This document shows, piece by piece, positions 37,882 through 47,384 of a stretch of DNA of 64,000 bases (position 1 is its first letter; each line of letters begins with the position of its first letter). Under the pieces are notes generated by a model. That model saw only the letters and a list, made by a program, of their open reading frames with translations. It had not been told where the DNA came from and did no database searches. This DNA is from Oceanospirillum sediminis (GTDB lineage Bacteria; Pseudomonadota; Gammaproteobacteria; Pseudomonadales; Halomonadaceae). The translations under genes were made by a program, and so were the position numbers. The stretch lies in contig NZ_JACJFM010000001.1 in assembly GCF_014164585.1 (NCBI RefSeq), positions 303,490 to 367,489 of the forward strand, in the 5' to 3' direction.

Positions 37882-38616
37882 TCAGATATTCAGCGCGCCG
37901 GCGATACGTGCAGCAGGCATATAACCTGGCAGCAAACGTCCATCATCCAGAAAAATAGCCGGTGTTCCCTGGACACCCAGCTTCTGTCCAAGACGATATT
38001 GCTCAGCGATTGGGTTATCACACCGCTTATCTTCGATGGATTCCCCTCGTTTCGCTTTAGTCATTGCATCTAACTGATTTTCAGCACACCAGGCCGATAC
38101 CATAGTGTAATAAGATCCGGACCCGATGCCCGCACGAGGGAAGCCCAGATACCTGACAGTAATACCCATTTTGTTCAGTTCAGGCACTTCCTGATGCAGC
38201 TTGCGGCAATAAGCGCAATCAATATCAGTAAAAACGGTGATCTGCCCTTTTTCATCGCCTTCCGCCGGGAAGACAATCATCTTATCTTCGTCCAGGCTGG
38301 CCATCTGCTCAGCCCTTGCTGTCATACGTCGTTCTTCTGTCAGATTTTTGAATCCCTGATCAGCAATCTGGTAAAGATCTCCGGAAAACAGATACTGTCC
38401 GTCTTCTGTAGCATACAGAATTTCACCACTGGTCAGCTCAACTTCATAAAATGCTGGCACACTGGCTTTACGTATTTCACTGACAGGAATATCTGGACCT
38501 GCACCTTTAAGTTTTTTCAGAATCACATCTTCCGGATTTTCAGCCCAGGAAGCCGCTGACAGCATCAGTCCCGCACCGAACAATAAACCAGTAGTAACGT
38601 GTTTCAGTAATTTCAT
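37882..38616 (-). CDS. dsbC: thiol:disulfide interchange protein DsbC
   Basis: Periplasmic disulfide isomerase of 244 residues. The frame is open from 38736, but the ATG at 38616 begins a textbook signal peptide (KLLKHVTTGLLFGAG then AASWA), which fixes the start. The dimerisation domain is followed by the thioredoxin-fold half, with active site CAYC in TDIDCAYCRKLHQE and the cis-proline loop GTPAIFL. Lying between xerD and hom is the usual place in this lineage. Confidence 0.94.
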   Translation of the reverse strand: MKLLKHVTTGLLFGAGLMLSAASWAENPEDVILKKLKGAGPDIPVSEIRKASVPAFYEVELTSGEILYATEDGQYLFSGDLYQIADQGFKNLTEERRMTARAEQMASLDEDKMIVFPAEGDEKGQITVFTDIDCAYCRKLHQEVPELNKMGITVRYLGFPRAGIGSGSYYTMVSAWCAENQLDAMTKAKRGESIEDKRCDNPIAEQYRLGQKLGVQGTPAIFLDDGRLLPGYMPAARIAGALNI

Positions 38617-38801
38617 AAATACAATTCCCGGAAGATTAACCGATATCAGGAGCAGATCCCAACTCCGCTCTATTTGCTGTGACACTACAGTATCCTGATG
38701 GTTCCAGCATTCCATTAGACCGGACAAAGATAACATGACCTTAACAACGGCTCTATTTATACCCTGAATGAGTCAGGATATTTCTTCGTCAAACAGATGT
38801 A

Positions 38802-39731
38802 TCAGGCCCGCGGATGATGCTGCTGATAAAGCTGCTTAAGGCGATAGTTAGCAACATGAGTGTAAATTTGTGTAGTTGACACACTACTATGACCCAGTAA
38901 TAGCTGTACTGACCTCAGATCAGCACCATGATTCAGCAAGTGCGTCGCAAAGGCATGTCTTAACTGATGAGGGGAAATATCCTTTGCCATGCCTGCACTG
39001 AGAGCATACTTCTTAACCCGATACCAGAAAGCCTGCCGGGTCATAAAACCACCTTTTCGGCTGGGAAACAAAACGTCTGGTTCTTCTGAACCAGGCAGAT
39101 AAGGACGTACATTATTCAGATAAAAAGCCATCTGATCTCTCGCTATCTCTCCCATAGGCACCAGACGTTCTTTTTGTCCTTTACCAGTCACTCTGACCAC
39201 CCCCTGCTGCAAACTGACCTGTCCGGCCCGGAGAGATACCAGCTCTGTCACCCGCAACCCTGTAGCATACAAGAGTTCAAGCATACACAGATCACGGGAT
39301 TCAACAGGATCATCCGTATCCGGCTGAGCCAATAAAGTGTCTACGCTATCTTCTGACAGGACACCCGGTAATTTTTTTTCCTGCTTAATACCGGATAGCA
39401 GGCTCACCGGATTAACACTTATCAGCCCTTCATCCATCATCCAGTAATAAAAACCTTTCAGAGCACTGACACTTCTGGCAACAGAGCGACTGTTTTTCTT
39501 CTGCTCATGCCTGTATTTCACAAATGCCTTTATATGTTCTGTTGTCACATCCTTTAATGAAACCCCGATATCCCTATATACCAGCCAGCTCATAAACTGG
39601 CGCAGATCTCTTTCGTAAGACAAAAGAGTATTTTTACTCAGGCCCCGCTCAAGCAGCAGGTAATGCTGAAACTTTTTTGTCAGCACCAGATCTTGTTCAG
39701 ATAGCGGAATAATGTCTTCAGTATGCTTCAC
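38802..39731 (-). CDS. xerD: site-specific tyrosine recombinase XerD
   Basis: Cytoplasmic recombinase of 309 residues that, with XerC, resolves chromosome dimers at dif under FtsK control. The catalytic set is complete: R160, K184, H255, R258, H281 and the nucleophile Y290 (TTQIYTHV). The SAM-like N-terminal domain occupies residues 13-105. The gene neighbourhood (dsbC downstream) is the conserved one for XerD rather than XerC. Upstream lies an AAAAGAG heptamer repeat and the rplS terminator. Confidence 0.95.
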   Translation of the reverse strand: MKHTEDIIPLSEQDLVLTKKFQHYLLLERGLSKNTLLSYERDLRQFMSWLVYRDIGVSLKDVTTEHIKAFVKYRHEQKKNSRSVARSVSALKGFYYWMMDEGLISVNPVSLLSGIKQEKKLPGVLSEDSVDTLLAQPDTDDPVESRDLCMLELLYATGLRVTELVSLRAGQVSLQQGVVRVTGKGQKERLVPMGEIARDQMAFYLNNVRPYLPGSEEPDVLFPSRKGGFMTRQAFWYRVKKYALSAGMAKDISPHQLRHAFATHLLNHGADLRSVQLLLGHSSVSTTQIYTHVANYRLKQLYQQHHPRA

Positions 39732-39856
39732 CCTATAGCCCCAGTGCTATTAATGATCCGGACCATAGCAAATTTACTATCAGGACTCATCTTCTGACCA
39801 GAAGATCAGAGTAAGATTATGCTCATGAGAAGAGACACATATAGAAGAGCGTGCGC

Positions 39857-39883
39857 AAAAGAGAAAAGAGAAAAGAGAAAAGG
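39857..39883. repeat. heptamer tandem repeat AAAAGAG
   Basis: Three perfect copies of AAAAGAG followed by a partial fourth (AAAAGG), about 125 bases upstream of xerD and downstream of the rplS terminator. Copy-number change would alter spacing in the xerD upstream region. Confidence 0.8.
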
Positions 39884-39911
39884 TCAGTATAAAATAAGGG
39901 TAGCAAATACT

Positions 39912-39946
39912 AAAAAAACGGGCCCTGTTAAGGATACCCGTTTTTT
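39912..39946 (-). terminator. rpsP-operon terminator
   Basis: The arms AAAAAACGGG and CCCGTTTTTT form a ten-base stem, with a further CCT/AGG pairing inside the 14-base loop. Read on the minus strand it ends in a run of T and lies 25 bases after rplS. Confidence 0.9.
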
Positions 39947-39971
39947 CAGCAAGTCGAACTGATACCGAGGA

Positions 39972-40328
39972 TCAGGACAGCTTTTCTTTAATACGAGCTG
40001 CTTTACCGCTCAGTTCACGCAGGTAGTACAGTTTAGCCTGACGTACATCACCACGGCGCTTAACAGAAATGCTGTCTACCAGTGGGCTGTAAGTCTGGAA
40101 AGTACGCTCAACGCCTACGCCATGAGAAATTTTACGTACAGTGAAAGCAGAGTTCAGGCCGCGGTTACGCTTGCCCAGAACAACACCTTCGAACGCCTGC
40201 AGACGCTCACGGCTGCCTTCTTTTACTTTAACCTGAACAACAACAGTGTCGCCAGGACCAAATGCAGGTACTTCTTTACCCATCTGTTCGGCTTCAATAG
40301 CCTGAATTACAGAGTTTTTGCTGCTCAT
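39972..40328 (-). CDS. rplS: 50S ribosomal protein L19
   Basis: A 118-residue ribosomal protein at the 30S-50S interface. The block [18 protein letters not shown] and [21 protein letters not shown] are unmistakable. It is the last gene of the rpsP-rimM-trmD-rplS operon, 37 bases after trmD, and is followed by a strong terminator. Confidence 0.98.
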   Translation of the reverse strand: MSSKNSVIQAIEAEQMGKEVPAFGPGDTVVVQVKVKEGSRERLQAFEGVVLGKRNRGLNSAFTVRKISHGVGVERTFQTYSPLVDSISVKRRGDVRQAKLYYLRELSGKAARIKEKLS

Positions 40329-40365
40329 TAGCTCGCTCCTAGATTAAAGCCGCTCGACTTGCGCG

Positions 40366-41112
40366 TTAGCGCGAACCGTCATGATTGCGGATGAATTCTT
40401 CCAACAATGCCTGGCGCTCATCGTCCAGGTCGATTCTATCCAGCAAATCTGGCCGTCTTAACCAGGTCCGACCCAGAGATTGCTGGAGGCGCCACCGACG
40501 AATGGCTTCATGGTTCCCGCTCAACAGGACATCCGGCACTTGTCGACCATCAATTTCTTCTGGTCGGGTATAATGCGGACAGTCCAGCAGGCCTGATGCA
40601 AAAGAATCTTCTTCGGCAGAATCTTCATGCCCAAGCACGCCAGGAACCAGGCGTGAAACGCTATCAATGAGGGTCAATGCGGCCAGTTCACCACCGCTGA
40701 GAACATAGTCACCTATCGACCACTCTTCATCAATTAATGTCTCCACAACACGCTCGTCGATGCCCTCATACCGTCCAGCGACTATCACCATTCGCTCACG
40801 GGAGGACAGCTCACGCACCCCTTGCTGATCAAGAGGGCGTCCTTGCGGGGACATATAGATCACCTTAGCATCCGGTCCGGCAGCTTGCTTTGCTGCCAGA
40901 ATAGCATCCCGCAAAGGTTCAACCTTCATCAGCATGCCCGGACCGCCGCCATAAGGACGATCATCCACTGTGCGGTGTTTGTCTGTTGCAAAATCACGAG
41001 GATTCCAGAATTCCAGCTGAAGCAGATCTTTCTTAACTGCCCGCCCGGTTACCCCGTACTCGGTAACCGCATCAAACATCCCTGGAAACAGGGAGACAAC
41101 ACCTAACCACAC
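40366..41112 (-). CDS. trmD: tRNA (guanine37-N1)-methyltransferase
   Basis: SPOUT-class enzyme of 248 residues that methylates G37 of tRNAs to prevent frameshifting. [34 protein letters not shown] and the knot sequence [15 protein letters not shown] are diagnostic. The start is GTG, 10 bases after the rimM stop, pointing to translational coupling within the operon. Confidence 0.97.
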   Translation of the reverse strand: MWLGVVSLFPGMFDAVTEYGVTGRAVKKDLLQLEFWNPRDFATDKHRTVDDRPYGGGPGMLMKVEPLRDAILAAKQAAGPDAKVIYMSPQGRPLDQQGVRELSSRERMVIVAGRYEGIDERVVETLIDEEWSIGDYVLSGGELAALTLIDSVSRLVPGVLGHEDSAEEDSFASGLLDCPHYTRPEEIDGRQVPDVLLSGNHEAIRRWRLQQSLGRTWLRRPDLLDRIDLDDERQALLEEFIRNHDGSR

Positions 41113-41122
41113 AGTATTATTC

Positions 41123-41656
41123 TCAGAAGTCCGGATCCCAGTCTACCAGCATAGTGCCAGCAGAGAGATCGACCTCTTTTACTACCTGATCAACCAGATA
41201 AGGCAACAAACGTTCTTCGTTGTCTTTGCTATTTTCAGTGCCTTTAATAACCAGCACATCATTAGCTCCGGTATCCATCAGGTAATCAACCCGGCCCAGA
41301 TTAACGCCATCCACAGTGATTACTGTCAGCCCCACTAACTGGTGCCAGTAATAATCACCGTCTTCCAGATTCGGTAACTGATCTTTGTAAATACGAATCT
41401 CAGTACCTGCCAGAGCTTCCGACTGATTACGGTTTTCTACCGCTTTCAGACGAGCAATCAAGCCCTTGCTATGTTTCTGACCTTTACCCAGCGCGAACTC
41501 ACCAATCGGTTTGCCATCGCGCCATAAAGACCAGTTTTTATACTGGAAGATACCGTCCATCGGGTCGGTATAAGAATAAACCTTGACCCAGCCCTGAAGA
41601 CCAAAAGGACTTGTAATTTTGCCCAGAACGACAAAATCTGCTTTCTGATCGGACAT
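41123..41656 (-). CDS. rimM: ribosome maturation factor RimM
   Basis: A 177-residue factor for 30S maturation that binds S19. The N-terminal beta barrel begins [23 protein letters not shown]; the PRC-barrel C-terminal half has the [12 protein letters not shown] and [15 protein letters not shown] segments. It follows rpsP by 30 bases in the same operon. Confidence 0.97.
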   Translation of the reverse strand: MSDQKADFVVLGKITSPFGLQGWVKVYSYTDPMDGIFQYKNWSLWRDGKPIGEFALGKGQKHSKGLIARLKAVENRNQSEALAGTEIRIYKDQLPNLEDGDYYWHQLVGLTVITVDGVNLGRVDYLMDTGANDVLVIKGTENSKDNEERLLPYLVDQVVKEVDLSAGTMLVDWDPDF

Positions 41657-41686
41657 AAGTCTGTCTTATTCTCTCTTTAAAATGGA

Positions 41687-41932
41687 TTATGCAGCAGCAG
41701 CGTCTTTCAGCAGCTTAGCAACACGGTCAGATACAGTTGCACCCTGACCAGTCCAGTATTCAACACGTTCCAGATCAACGCGCAGACGTTCTTCCTGACC
41801 ACGAGCTTGTGGGTTAAAGAAACCTACACGCTCCAGGAAACGACCGTTACGGGCGCTACGGGAGTTAGTTACAGTCAGATGGTAGAAAGGGCGCTTCTTA
41901 GAGCCACCACGAGCAAGACGAATGGTTACCAT
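41687..41932 (-). CDS. rpsP: 30S ribosomal protein S16
   Basis: An 81-residue ribosomal protein, first gene of the operon. [25 protein letters not shown] is the universal S16 start and FNPQARG follows. Its promoter should lie in the 380-base region upstream; TAGAAT on the minus strand (42018-42013) is a plausible -10, but the -35 is weak. Confidence 0.98.
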   Translation of the reverse strand: MVTIRLARGGSKKRPFYHLTVTNSRSARNGRFLERVGFFNPQARGQEERLRVDLERVEYWTGQGATVSDRVAKLLKDAAAA

Positions 41933-42315
41933 TGCCTTCAGTTCCTATGTTCGGAGTTCTCAGAATTTCGCTACAGACTTTCGTTATGGCCTTCGGGCCC
42001 GAAAGGCGGCATATTCTAAGGGAAAATACCAGCTTTTGGAACCATAAAAGCACAATATTCCACCACAACCTCGATATAATTTACCGGGCCGGGCGGATGC
42101 TCAGGTCTGAAAATGTGCCGATATTGTAGGCAGGATGAACAGAAACGCAAGTATAAAAGAGCACGATATCAGTAATAAGCAGATATCCCCCCCTACAAAA
42201 CAAGATTTTTTGCTGCTATGTCTATGATTTTATTCTGTATCCGGTTCAGAAAAGAAAAAGCAGCTTTAAGCAGCTGCTTTTACAGATTAAAGGGAGAGAC
42301 AAAACGTGTCAGTGA
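41933..42315. other. gene-free stretch between rpsP and ffh
   Basis: A 383-base stretch holding the likely rpsP promoter near its left end and the ffh terminator near its right end. No open frame was accepted; the 70- and 65-codon plus frames here are antisense or promoter sequence. Confidence 0.5.
42250..42281 (-). terminator. ffh terminator
   Basis: AAAAGCAGC and GCTGCTTTT make a nine-base stem with an eight-base loop, followed on the minus strand by TTTCTTTT, about 35 bases after the ffh stop. Confidence 0.85.
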
Positions 42316-43704
42316 TCAGAAACGAGGCGGGAAACCACCACCGCCGCCGCCCATACCCGGAGGCAGCATTCCACTCATGCCACGCATCATCTTAGACATG
42401 CCACCTTTTGACCCCATCTTCTTCATCATTTTCTGCATCTGTTTATGCTGTTTCAGCAAACGATTCAGGTCCTGAATCTGCAAACCAGAGCCTGCACAGA
42501 TACGACGTTTACGGGAACCTGAAATCAGATCCGGCTTACGACGCTCTTCTGGTGTCATCGAGTTAATCAGAGCTTCCAGTTTGCCCATCTCTTTCTCTGC
42601 AGCACCGCTTTTGGCAATTTCAGAAATTTGTCCCATACCTGGCAGCTTATCCATCAAGCCAGCCATACCACCCATTTTTTTCATCTGCTGAAGCTGATCA
42701 CGAAAGTCTTCCAGGTCAAATCCCTTGCCTTTCTTAACTTTTTTCGCCAGCTTCTCAGCTTTGTCCTTATCAATCTTCTGCTCTGCTTCTTCAATCAGAG
42801 ACAGAATATCCCCCATACCCAGAATACGGGAAGCGACACGATCCGGGTGGAACGGCTCTAAGGCATCAACCTTCTCGCCCATACCCATAAACTTGATCGG
42901 CTTGCCGGTAATATGACGTACCGACAACGCGGCACCACCACGGGCATCACCATCCGCTTTGGTCAGGATCACACCGGTCAGAGGCAAGGCATCATTAAAG
43001 GCTTTAGCGGTATTCGCAGCATCCTGACCTGTCATAGCATCAACCACAAACAGCGTTTCAGCCGGATCAACAGATGCATGCAGATCTTTGATCTCATCCA
43101 TCATGTCAGCATCAACGTGCAGACGACCGGCGGTATCGACAATGACTACATCGAAGAATTTGATCTTAGCATGAGCAATAGCGGCCCTGGCGATATCAAC
43201 CGGCTTTTGATCTGCGCTACTTGGGAAGAACTCGGTCTCAACTTCACCAGCCAGGGTTTCCAGCTGTTTGATCGCTGCAGGACGGTAAACGTCAGCAGAA
43301 ACCACCAGCACCTTTTTCTTCTCACGTTCTTTCAGATAGCGGGACAGTTTGGCTACAGAAGTGGTTTTACCCGCACCCTGCAAACCCGCCATCAGGATAA
43401 CAGCCGGAGCATTAGTATTCAGGCTCAGCGATTCATTCGCTTCGCCCATAATAGCTTCCAGTTCCTGTTGCACAATTTTTACAAACTGCTGACCGGGGCT
43501 AAGGCTTTTGCTGACTTCCTGCCCAACCGCGCGCTCTTTCACCTTTTCAATAAAGGCTTTCACTACTGGCAGGGCAACATCAGCTTCCAGTAATGCCTTG
43601 CGTACTTCACGCAGAGTATCTTTGATATTGTCTTCGGTCAGTTTCGCCTGACCTGTGATCGAACGCAGGGTTTTCGAAAGGCGATCGGTTAAGTTTTCAA
43701 ACAT
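42316..43704 (-). CDS. ffh: signal recognition particle protein Ffh
   Basis: SRP GTPase of 462 residues that, with 4.5S RNA, targets nascent membrane proteins to FtsY. The N domain is followed by the GTPase motifs GLQGAGKTTSVAKL, DTAGRL and TKADGDARGGAA. The methionine-rich M domain carries the RNA-binding helix region KRRICAGSG and runs of KMM. The tail LPPGMGGGGGGFPPRF is glycine-rich. The frame extends to 43752, but GAGG lies eight bases before the ATG at 43704, which matches the universal MFENLTDRL start. It is divergent from ypjD, as in E. coli. Confidence 0.97.
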   Translation of the reverse strand: MFENLTDRLSKTLRSITGQAKLTEDNIKDTLREVRKALLEADVALPVVKAFIEKVKERAVGQEVSKSLSPGQQFVKIVQQELEAIMGEANESLSLNTNAPAVILMAGLQGAGKTTSVAKLSRYLKEREKKKVLVVSADVYRPAAIKQLETLAGEVETEFFPSSADQKPVDIARAAIAHAKIKFFDVVIVDTAGRLHVDADMMDEIKDLHASVDPAETLFVVDAMTGQDAANTAKAFNDALPLTGVILTKADGDARGGAALSVRHITGKPIKFMGMGEKVDALEPFHPDRVASRILGMGDILSLIEEAEQKIDKDKAEKLAKKVKKGKGFDLEDFRDQLQQMKKMGGMAGLMDKLPGMGQISEIAKSGAAEKEMGKLEALINSMTPEERRKPDLISGSRKRRICAGSGLQIQDLNRLLKQHKQMQKMMKKMGSKGGMSKMMRGMSGMLPPGMGGGGGGFPPRF

Positions 43705-44059
43705 CCACACATCCTCATGGCCAGACCGACTCAGCAAGTCGGGCCGTTGCATTCAGAACCAGAACAATCCGGCACAGATAAATTGGTCAATTAAAGACAT
43801 TATAACCAGTCCAGCCCTCTGGCATCTATGGGCAAGTGTAAATACAGTTTATCGTGCAGGGCATGAGCAGACACGGCAGGCCATATTGTTGCTTTATAAT
43901 AGCCGGGATAAATCCCGGCAATAGCTCTGCCAGGCAGGTGCAGGCATTAACGCAATCAGTTACTATTAAGCTTTCCTGGCGAGTTACCTGAAAAAGACAC
44001 CGAATCAGATAACAATAACCCGCCTCGACAGTTCATCAATTCAGGATACCGGACATCAT
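43705..44059. other. divergent ffh-ypjD control region
   Basis: A 355-base stretch between the divergent genes. TATAAT at 43895-43900 on the plus strand is a perfect -10, without a good -35. A perfect palindrome follows directly (43902-43919). No open frame accepted. Confidence 0.5.
43902..43919. promoter_or_regulatory. palindrome adjoining a TATAAT box
   Basis: GCCGGGAT, two bases, then ATCCCGGC: a perfect 18-base dyad starting two bases after TATAAT, where a transcription start would lie. It could be an operator or an RNA hairpin in the ypjD leader. Confidence 0.5.
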
Positions 44060-44857
44060 ATGGACGCTATCGCATTAGCTCTGATTGCTATTGTATTTTA
44101 CCTGGCGGCAACCTCTTATCAGTGGATGACACTGAAACAAAAAGCACCTGTCCGCCCCGCACTGATTCAGTTACTCGGTTGTGCAGCCATACTTAATCAT
44201 GGCCTCAGTGTATGGTTAGCCATTTTCCAGTTGGATGGCGTTCATCTTGGGCTAAGTGAGATGGGATCTCTGGCTACTTTTACTATCAGCCTGATACTGA
44301 TCCTCAGCAGTCTGAAAAAACCGGTGATGAACCTGACAATTGGCGTATTCCCCATGTCGATGCTCGCGCTGTTATTTGCAATATGGGGGCCGATATCTGG
44401 TCCCAGCGAGATGCCTCATGGCCTTTTAAGTCACATTATGACTTCCCTGGTCGCCTATAGTCTCATTGTTATTGCTGCCTGTCAGGCTATGCTGGTTGCC
44501 GTTCAGAACTATCAGCTGAAGCATAAGCAGACCCGTGGTATTATTCAGGTACTTCCTCCTTTGCAGACTATGGAGCGCCTGCTGTTTGAGCTGATCTGCT
44601 TTGGCCTAATGGCGCTGACCATTGCAATTCTGACCGGATTTATTTTCATCGAAAATCTGTTTGCTCAGCATCTGGCACATAAAACTGTACTGACTTTAAT
44701 GGCCTGGGGCGTTTTTGCTGTTTTACTGGCCGGCCACTACTGGATGGGCTGGCGAGGCATGACGGCAGTTCGCTGGACTCTGGGAGGAGCTACCCTGTTA
44801 GTCATGGGGTATTTTGGCAGCAAAGTCGCGCTGGAAGTACTGATCAACGGCGGATAA
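44060..44857 (+). CDS. ypjD: CcsA/YpjD-family inner-membrane protein
   Basis: A 265-residue integral membrane protein with about eight hydrophobic helices, of the cytochrome c assembly (CcsA/HemX-like) family. The conserved segment HGLLSHIMTSLVAYSLIVIAACQAML contains one of the family's His residues, and HKTVLTLMAWGVFAVLLAGHY another. Position next to ffh and before a CorC-like gene is the same as ypjD (corE) in E. coli, where it is linked to Mg2+/Co2+ tolerance with yfjD. The molecular function is not established. Confidence 0.9.
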   Translation: MDAIALALIAIVFYLAATSYQWMTLKQKAPVRPALIQLLGCAAILNHGLSVWLAIFQLDGVHLGLSEMGSLATFTISLILILSSLKKPVMNLTIGVFPMSMLALLFAIWGPISGPSEMPHGLLSHIMTSLVAYSLIVIAACQAMLVAVQNYQLKHKQTRGIIQVLPPLQTMERLLFELICFGLMALTIAILTGFIFIENLFAQHLAHKTVLTLMAWGVFAVLLAGHYWMGWRGMTAVRWTLGGATLLVMGYFGSKVALEVLINGG

Positions 44858-44943
44858 TACACAGAACTGCTCAGATCCGCTTGACACGCTGAAGCGAAAT
44901 CCCTAAAAAGTAGTTCACAGTACAGTTAAGGAAAATAGCACTC

Positions 44944-46242
44944 TTGAACGACACCCCTCTAGGCATCCTGTTTGGCCTGCTTGCATTTCTGATTATATGC
45001 TCCGGTTTCTTCTCCAGTTCAGAAACCGGGATGATGTCGATTAACCGTTATCGACTGAGCCATAAAGCCAAAAATAAGGATAAATCGGCACTTCGGGTCA
45101 GCCGGTTACTGGAACGTCCGGATCGTCTGATTGGCGTCATTCTGATTGGCAATAACTTTGTCAATATTCTGGCATCCTCTATCGCAACGATCATCGCCAT
45201 TCGCTTATATGGTGATGCCGGTATCGCTATTGCTACGGCATTGCTGACACTGGTCATTCTGATCTTTGCAGAAGTCACTCCGAAAACTCTCGCCGCCATG
45301 CATCCCGAGCGTGTCGCTTATCCGGCCTCGTTGTTGCTGACTCCCCTGCTTAAGATCATGTATCCCCTGGTCTTTATGGTTAATGTTATTACCAATGGTC
45401 TGCTGCGTCTGATGGGCATCAATCAGAATGACAGCAGCAATGATCAGCTGACCCCGGAAGAGTTACGTACCGTTGTGCTTGAATCAGGTTCGATGATTCC
45501 TCGCCGGCATAAAACCATGCTGCTGAGTATTCTGGATCTGGAGTCTATGACCGTAAACGATATCATGATTCCACGGCATGAAATCCAGGGGATTGATCTG
45601 GATGACTCAATGGACAGTATCATGCAGCAACTACAGAGCTGCCGCCACACTCGCCTGATACTGTACAAAGGAGACATCAATAACGTACTGGGCATTCTGC
45701 ACATGCGTCATGCTTCCCGCTTTATGGCCAGGACAGAACCGGCGAAAGAGGATTTACTGGCAGAAGCCAGAGAACCTTATTTCATCCCGGAGACAACCCC
45801 TTTGCAGACACAGCTATTGCATTTCCAGAAATTACAGCGACGTATTGCCATCGTTGTAGATGAGTACGGAGATGTCATGGGCATCGTGACTCTGGAGGAT
45901 ATTCTGGAAGAGATCGTAGGCGATTTTACCTCGCCGATGAGTGGGCATAATGATGAAATTCAGCCAGAGCCACCTTCAGCAGAAGCAGAGACAGATGAGC
46001 CTCAGAACTTCATTGTTGATGGTACAGCCAGTATCCGCGACATCAATAAATCTCTGGACTGGGCGCTACCTGTTGATGGTCCGAAAACCCTGAATGGTCT
46101 GATCATGGAACAACTGGAATCCATTCCAGAGGCCCATGTTTGTCTGCGTATTGATGACTACTATCTGGAAACCACTGAGATTCAGGGTAATCTGGTACAG
46201 AAAGTCCGTTGTTGGATGACCACATCATCCGAGAAAGAATAA
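44944..46242 (+). CDS. yfjD: HlyC/CorC (CNNM) family membrane protein
   Basis: A 432-residue inner-membrane protein likely involved in divalent cation (Mg2+/Co2+) efflux. The DUF21 transmembrane domain (about 1-190) contains SGFFSSSETGMMSINRYRLSH; paired CBS domains (about 205-330) include VDEYGDVMGIVTLEDILEEIVGD; a CorC_HlyC C-terminal domain follows. The start appears to be TTG at 44944 with AAGGAA upstream. It follows ypjD by 86 bases, an arrangement shared with E. coli (yfjD, also corB). A bidirectional hairpin follows. Confidence 0.93.
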   Translation: MNDTPLGILFGLLAFLIICSGFFSSSETGMMSINRYRLSHKAKNKDKSALRVSRLLERPDRLIGVILIGNNFVNILASSIATIIAIRLYGDAGIAIATALLTLVILIFAEVTPKTLAAMHPERVAYPASLLLTPLLKIMYPLVFMVNVITNGLLRLMGINQNDSSNDQLTPEELRTVVLESGSMIPRRHKTMLLSILDLESMTVNDIMIPRHEIQGIDLDDSMDSIMQQLQSCRHTRLILYKGDINNVLGILHMRHASRFMARTEPAKEDLLAEAREPYFIPETTPLQTQLLHFQKLQRRIAIVVDEYGDVMGIVTLEDILEEIVGDFTSPMSGHNDEIQPEPPSAEAETDEPQNFIVDGTASIRDINKSLDWALPVDGPKTLNGLIMEQLESIPEAHVCLRIDDYYLETTEIQGNLVQKVRCWMTTSSEKE

Positions 46243-46255
46243 GCTCCCGGCTTCA

Positions 46256-46289
46256 CCTGCTACGCATGGATCAGGCCATGCATAGCAGG
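46256..46289. terminator. hairpin between convergent genes
   Basis: CCTGCTACGCATGG pairs with CCATGCATAGCAGG over 14 positions with one mismatch and a six-base loop. T runs are poor on both sides, but it sits exactly between two convergent stops. Confidence 0.65.
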
Positions 46290-46301
46290 ATATTCCCTCT
46301 G

Positions 46302-46341
46302 ACTATCAATCCACCACTGTAACTATCAACCCACCACTGAA
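46302..46341. repeat. tandem 20-base duplication at a gene's 3' end
   Basis: ACTATCAATCCACCACTG (46302) is repeated as ACTATCAACCCACCACTG (46322). The second copy contains the last codons and stop of the esterase gene; the first lies just past the stop and keeps the same double stop (TGA TAG). Confidence 0.8.
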
Positions 46342-47294
46342 CGATCCTGTAAAAAGCCTGCCATCGCTTTATAAGCGTCATCGCAAACTTCAGGCACCAT
46401 ACTCTCCAGATTAAGAAAGGCATGCAGCATACCAGGATACGTCAGCAGTTCTGAGTTAAAACCTGACTGACTGACCTTCTCATGAAATAAGGCCGCTTCA
46501 TCCCTCAGAGGATCAAAACCGGCATTAATGACCAGAGTATCCGGAAAACTCTCCGGCAAAGGCATTTCCAGTGGCGAGATGGATAAAGGTTCTGCTCTAT
46601 CCTGCAGGTAGTGATCAAAGTACCAGCGCATCCGTTCAGCCGTCAGCATATAACCATCCGCAAACTCACGTACCGAAGGCGTGATCATCCGATAATCCAG
46701 GCTGGGATAAATCAGTACCAGTTTTTTGGGCCGAATAACACCTGGAGCCGGTTGCAGACAGATCGTCGCAGCCATCGCGCCTCCTCCGGAATCGCCAACC
46801 AGAGATAACTTCAGGGTATTCGGATCAAAATCCAATTCATCTGCTAAACCGGGTAAAGCATCCAGAACGGAGCGTACATCGTCAATTCCGGCTGGCCAGG
46901 GATGTTCAGGTGCCAGCCGGTATTCAATGCTTAAAACAGGCTGATAACTATGTCGGGCAAGGCGTCGGCAAATTGGATCATATACCTCAACACTGCCAGC
47001 CATATGTCCACCACCATGAATGAACAGAATTAACTGATTCAGAGGTTTACCTTCACCTGACTCAGAATCACAATAATATCGCAGTGGGATAGAATGAGAG
47101 GCCGTGGTTATTTCCAGATCTTTCACCACCAGAACTTCAGGCCCTGAGGTCACGTAACGCTGCGTTAGCCCGGCCAGAGCCTGTCGCGCAGTTTCTGGTG
47201 TCGGCTGAATACCTGCAACTTCCAGCTCAGCCAGCATCTGATGAAATTTAACTCTCCAGCCTTCAAGATTCGGATGTACACTGACTACGGACAT
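46326..47294 (-). CDS. alpha/beta hydrolase, hormone-sensitive-lipase family
   Basis: A 322-residue carboxylesterase-like enzyme. The oxyanion-hole motif FIHGGGHMAGS, the nucleophile elbow GDSGGGAMA (Ser in place), the acid in NAGFDPLRDEA and the catalytic His in PGMLHAF give a full triad. There is no signal peptide, so it is cytoplasmic. AAGG lies seven bases before the ATG. The natural substrate is unknown. Confidence 0.9.
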   Translation of the reverse strand: MSVVSVHPNLEGWRVKFHQMLAELEVAGIQPTPETARQALAGLTQRYVTSGPEVLVVKDLEITTASHSIPLRYYCDSESGEGKPLNQLILFIHGGGHMAGSVEVYDPICRRLARHSYQPVLSIEYRLAPEHPWPAGIDDVRSVLDALPGLADELDFDPNTLKLSLVGDSGGGAMAATICLQPAPGVIRPKKLVLIYPSLDYRMITPSVREFADGYMLTAERMRWYFDHYLQDRAEPLSISPLEMPLPESFPDTLVINAGFDPLRDEAALFHEKVSQSGFNSELLTYPGMLHAFLNLESMVPEVCDDAYKAMAGFLQDRSVVG

Positions 47295-47384
47295 AAAATA
47301 TCCTTTTCTTTTGTGAATACCTTGTCTCTCGGTTCATATTGTGAGCTGATGATTTCATTGCCACTAACAGAGATTGCGGCGACA

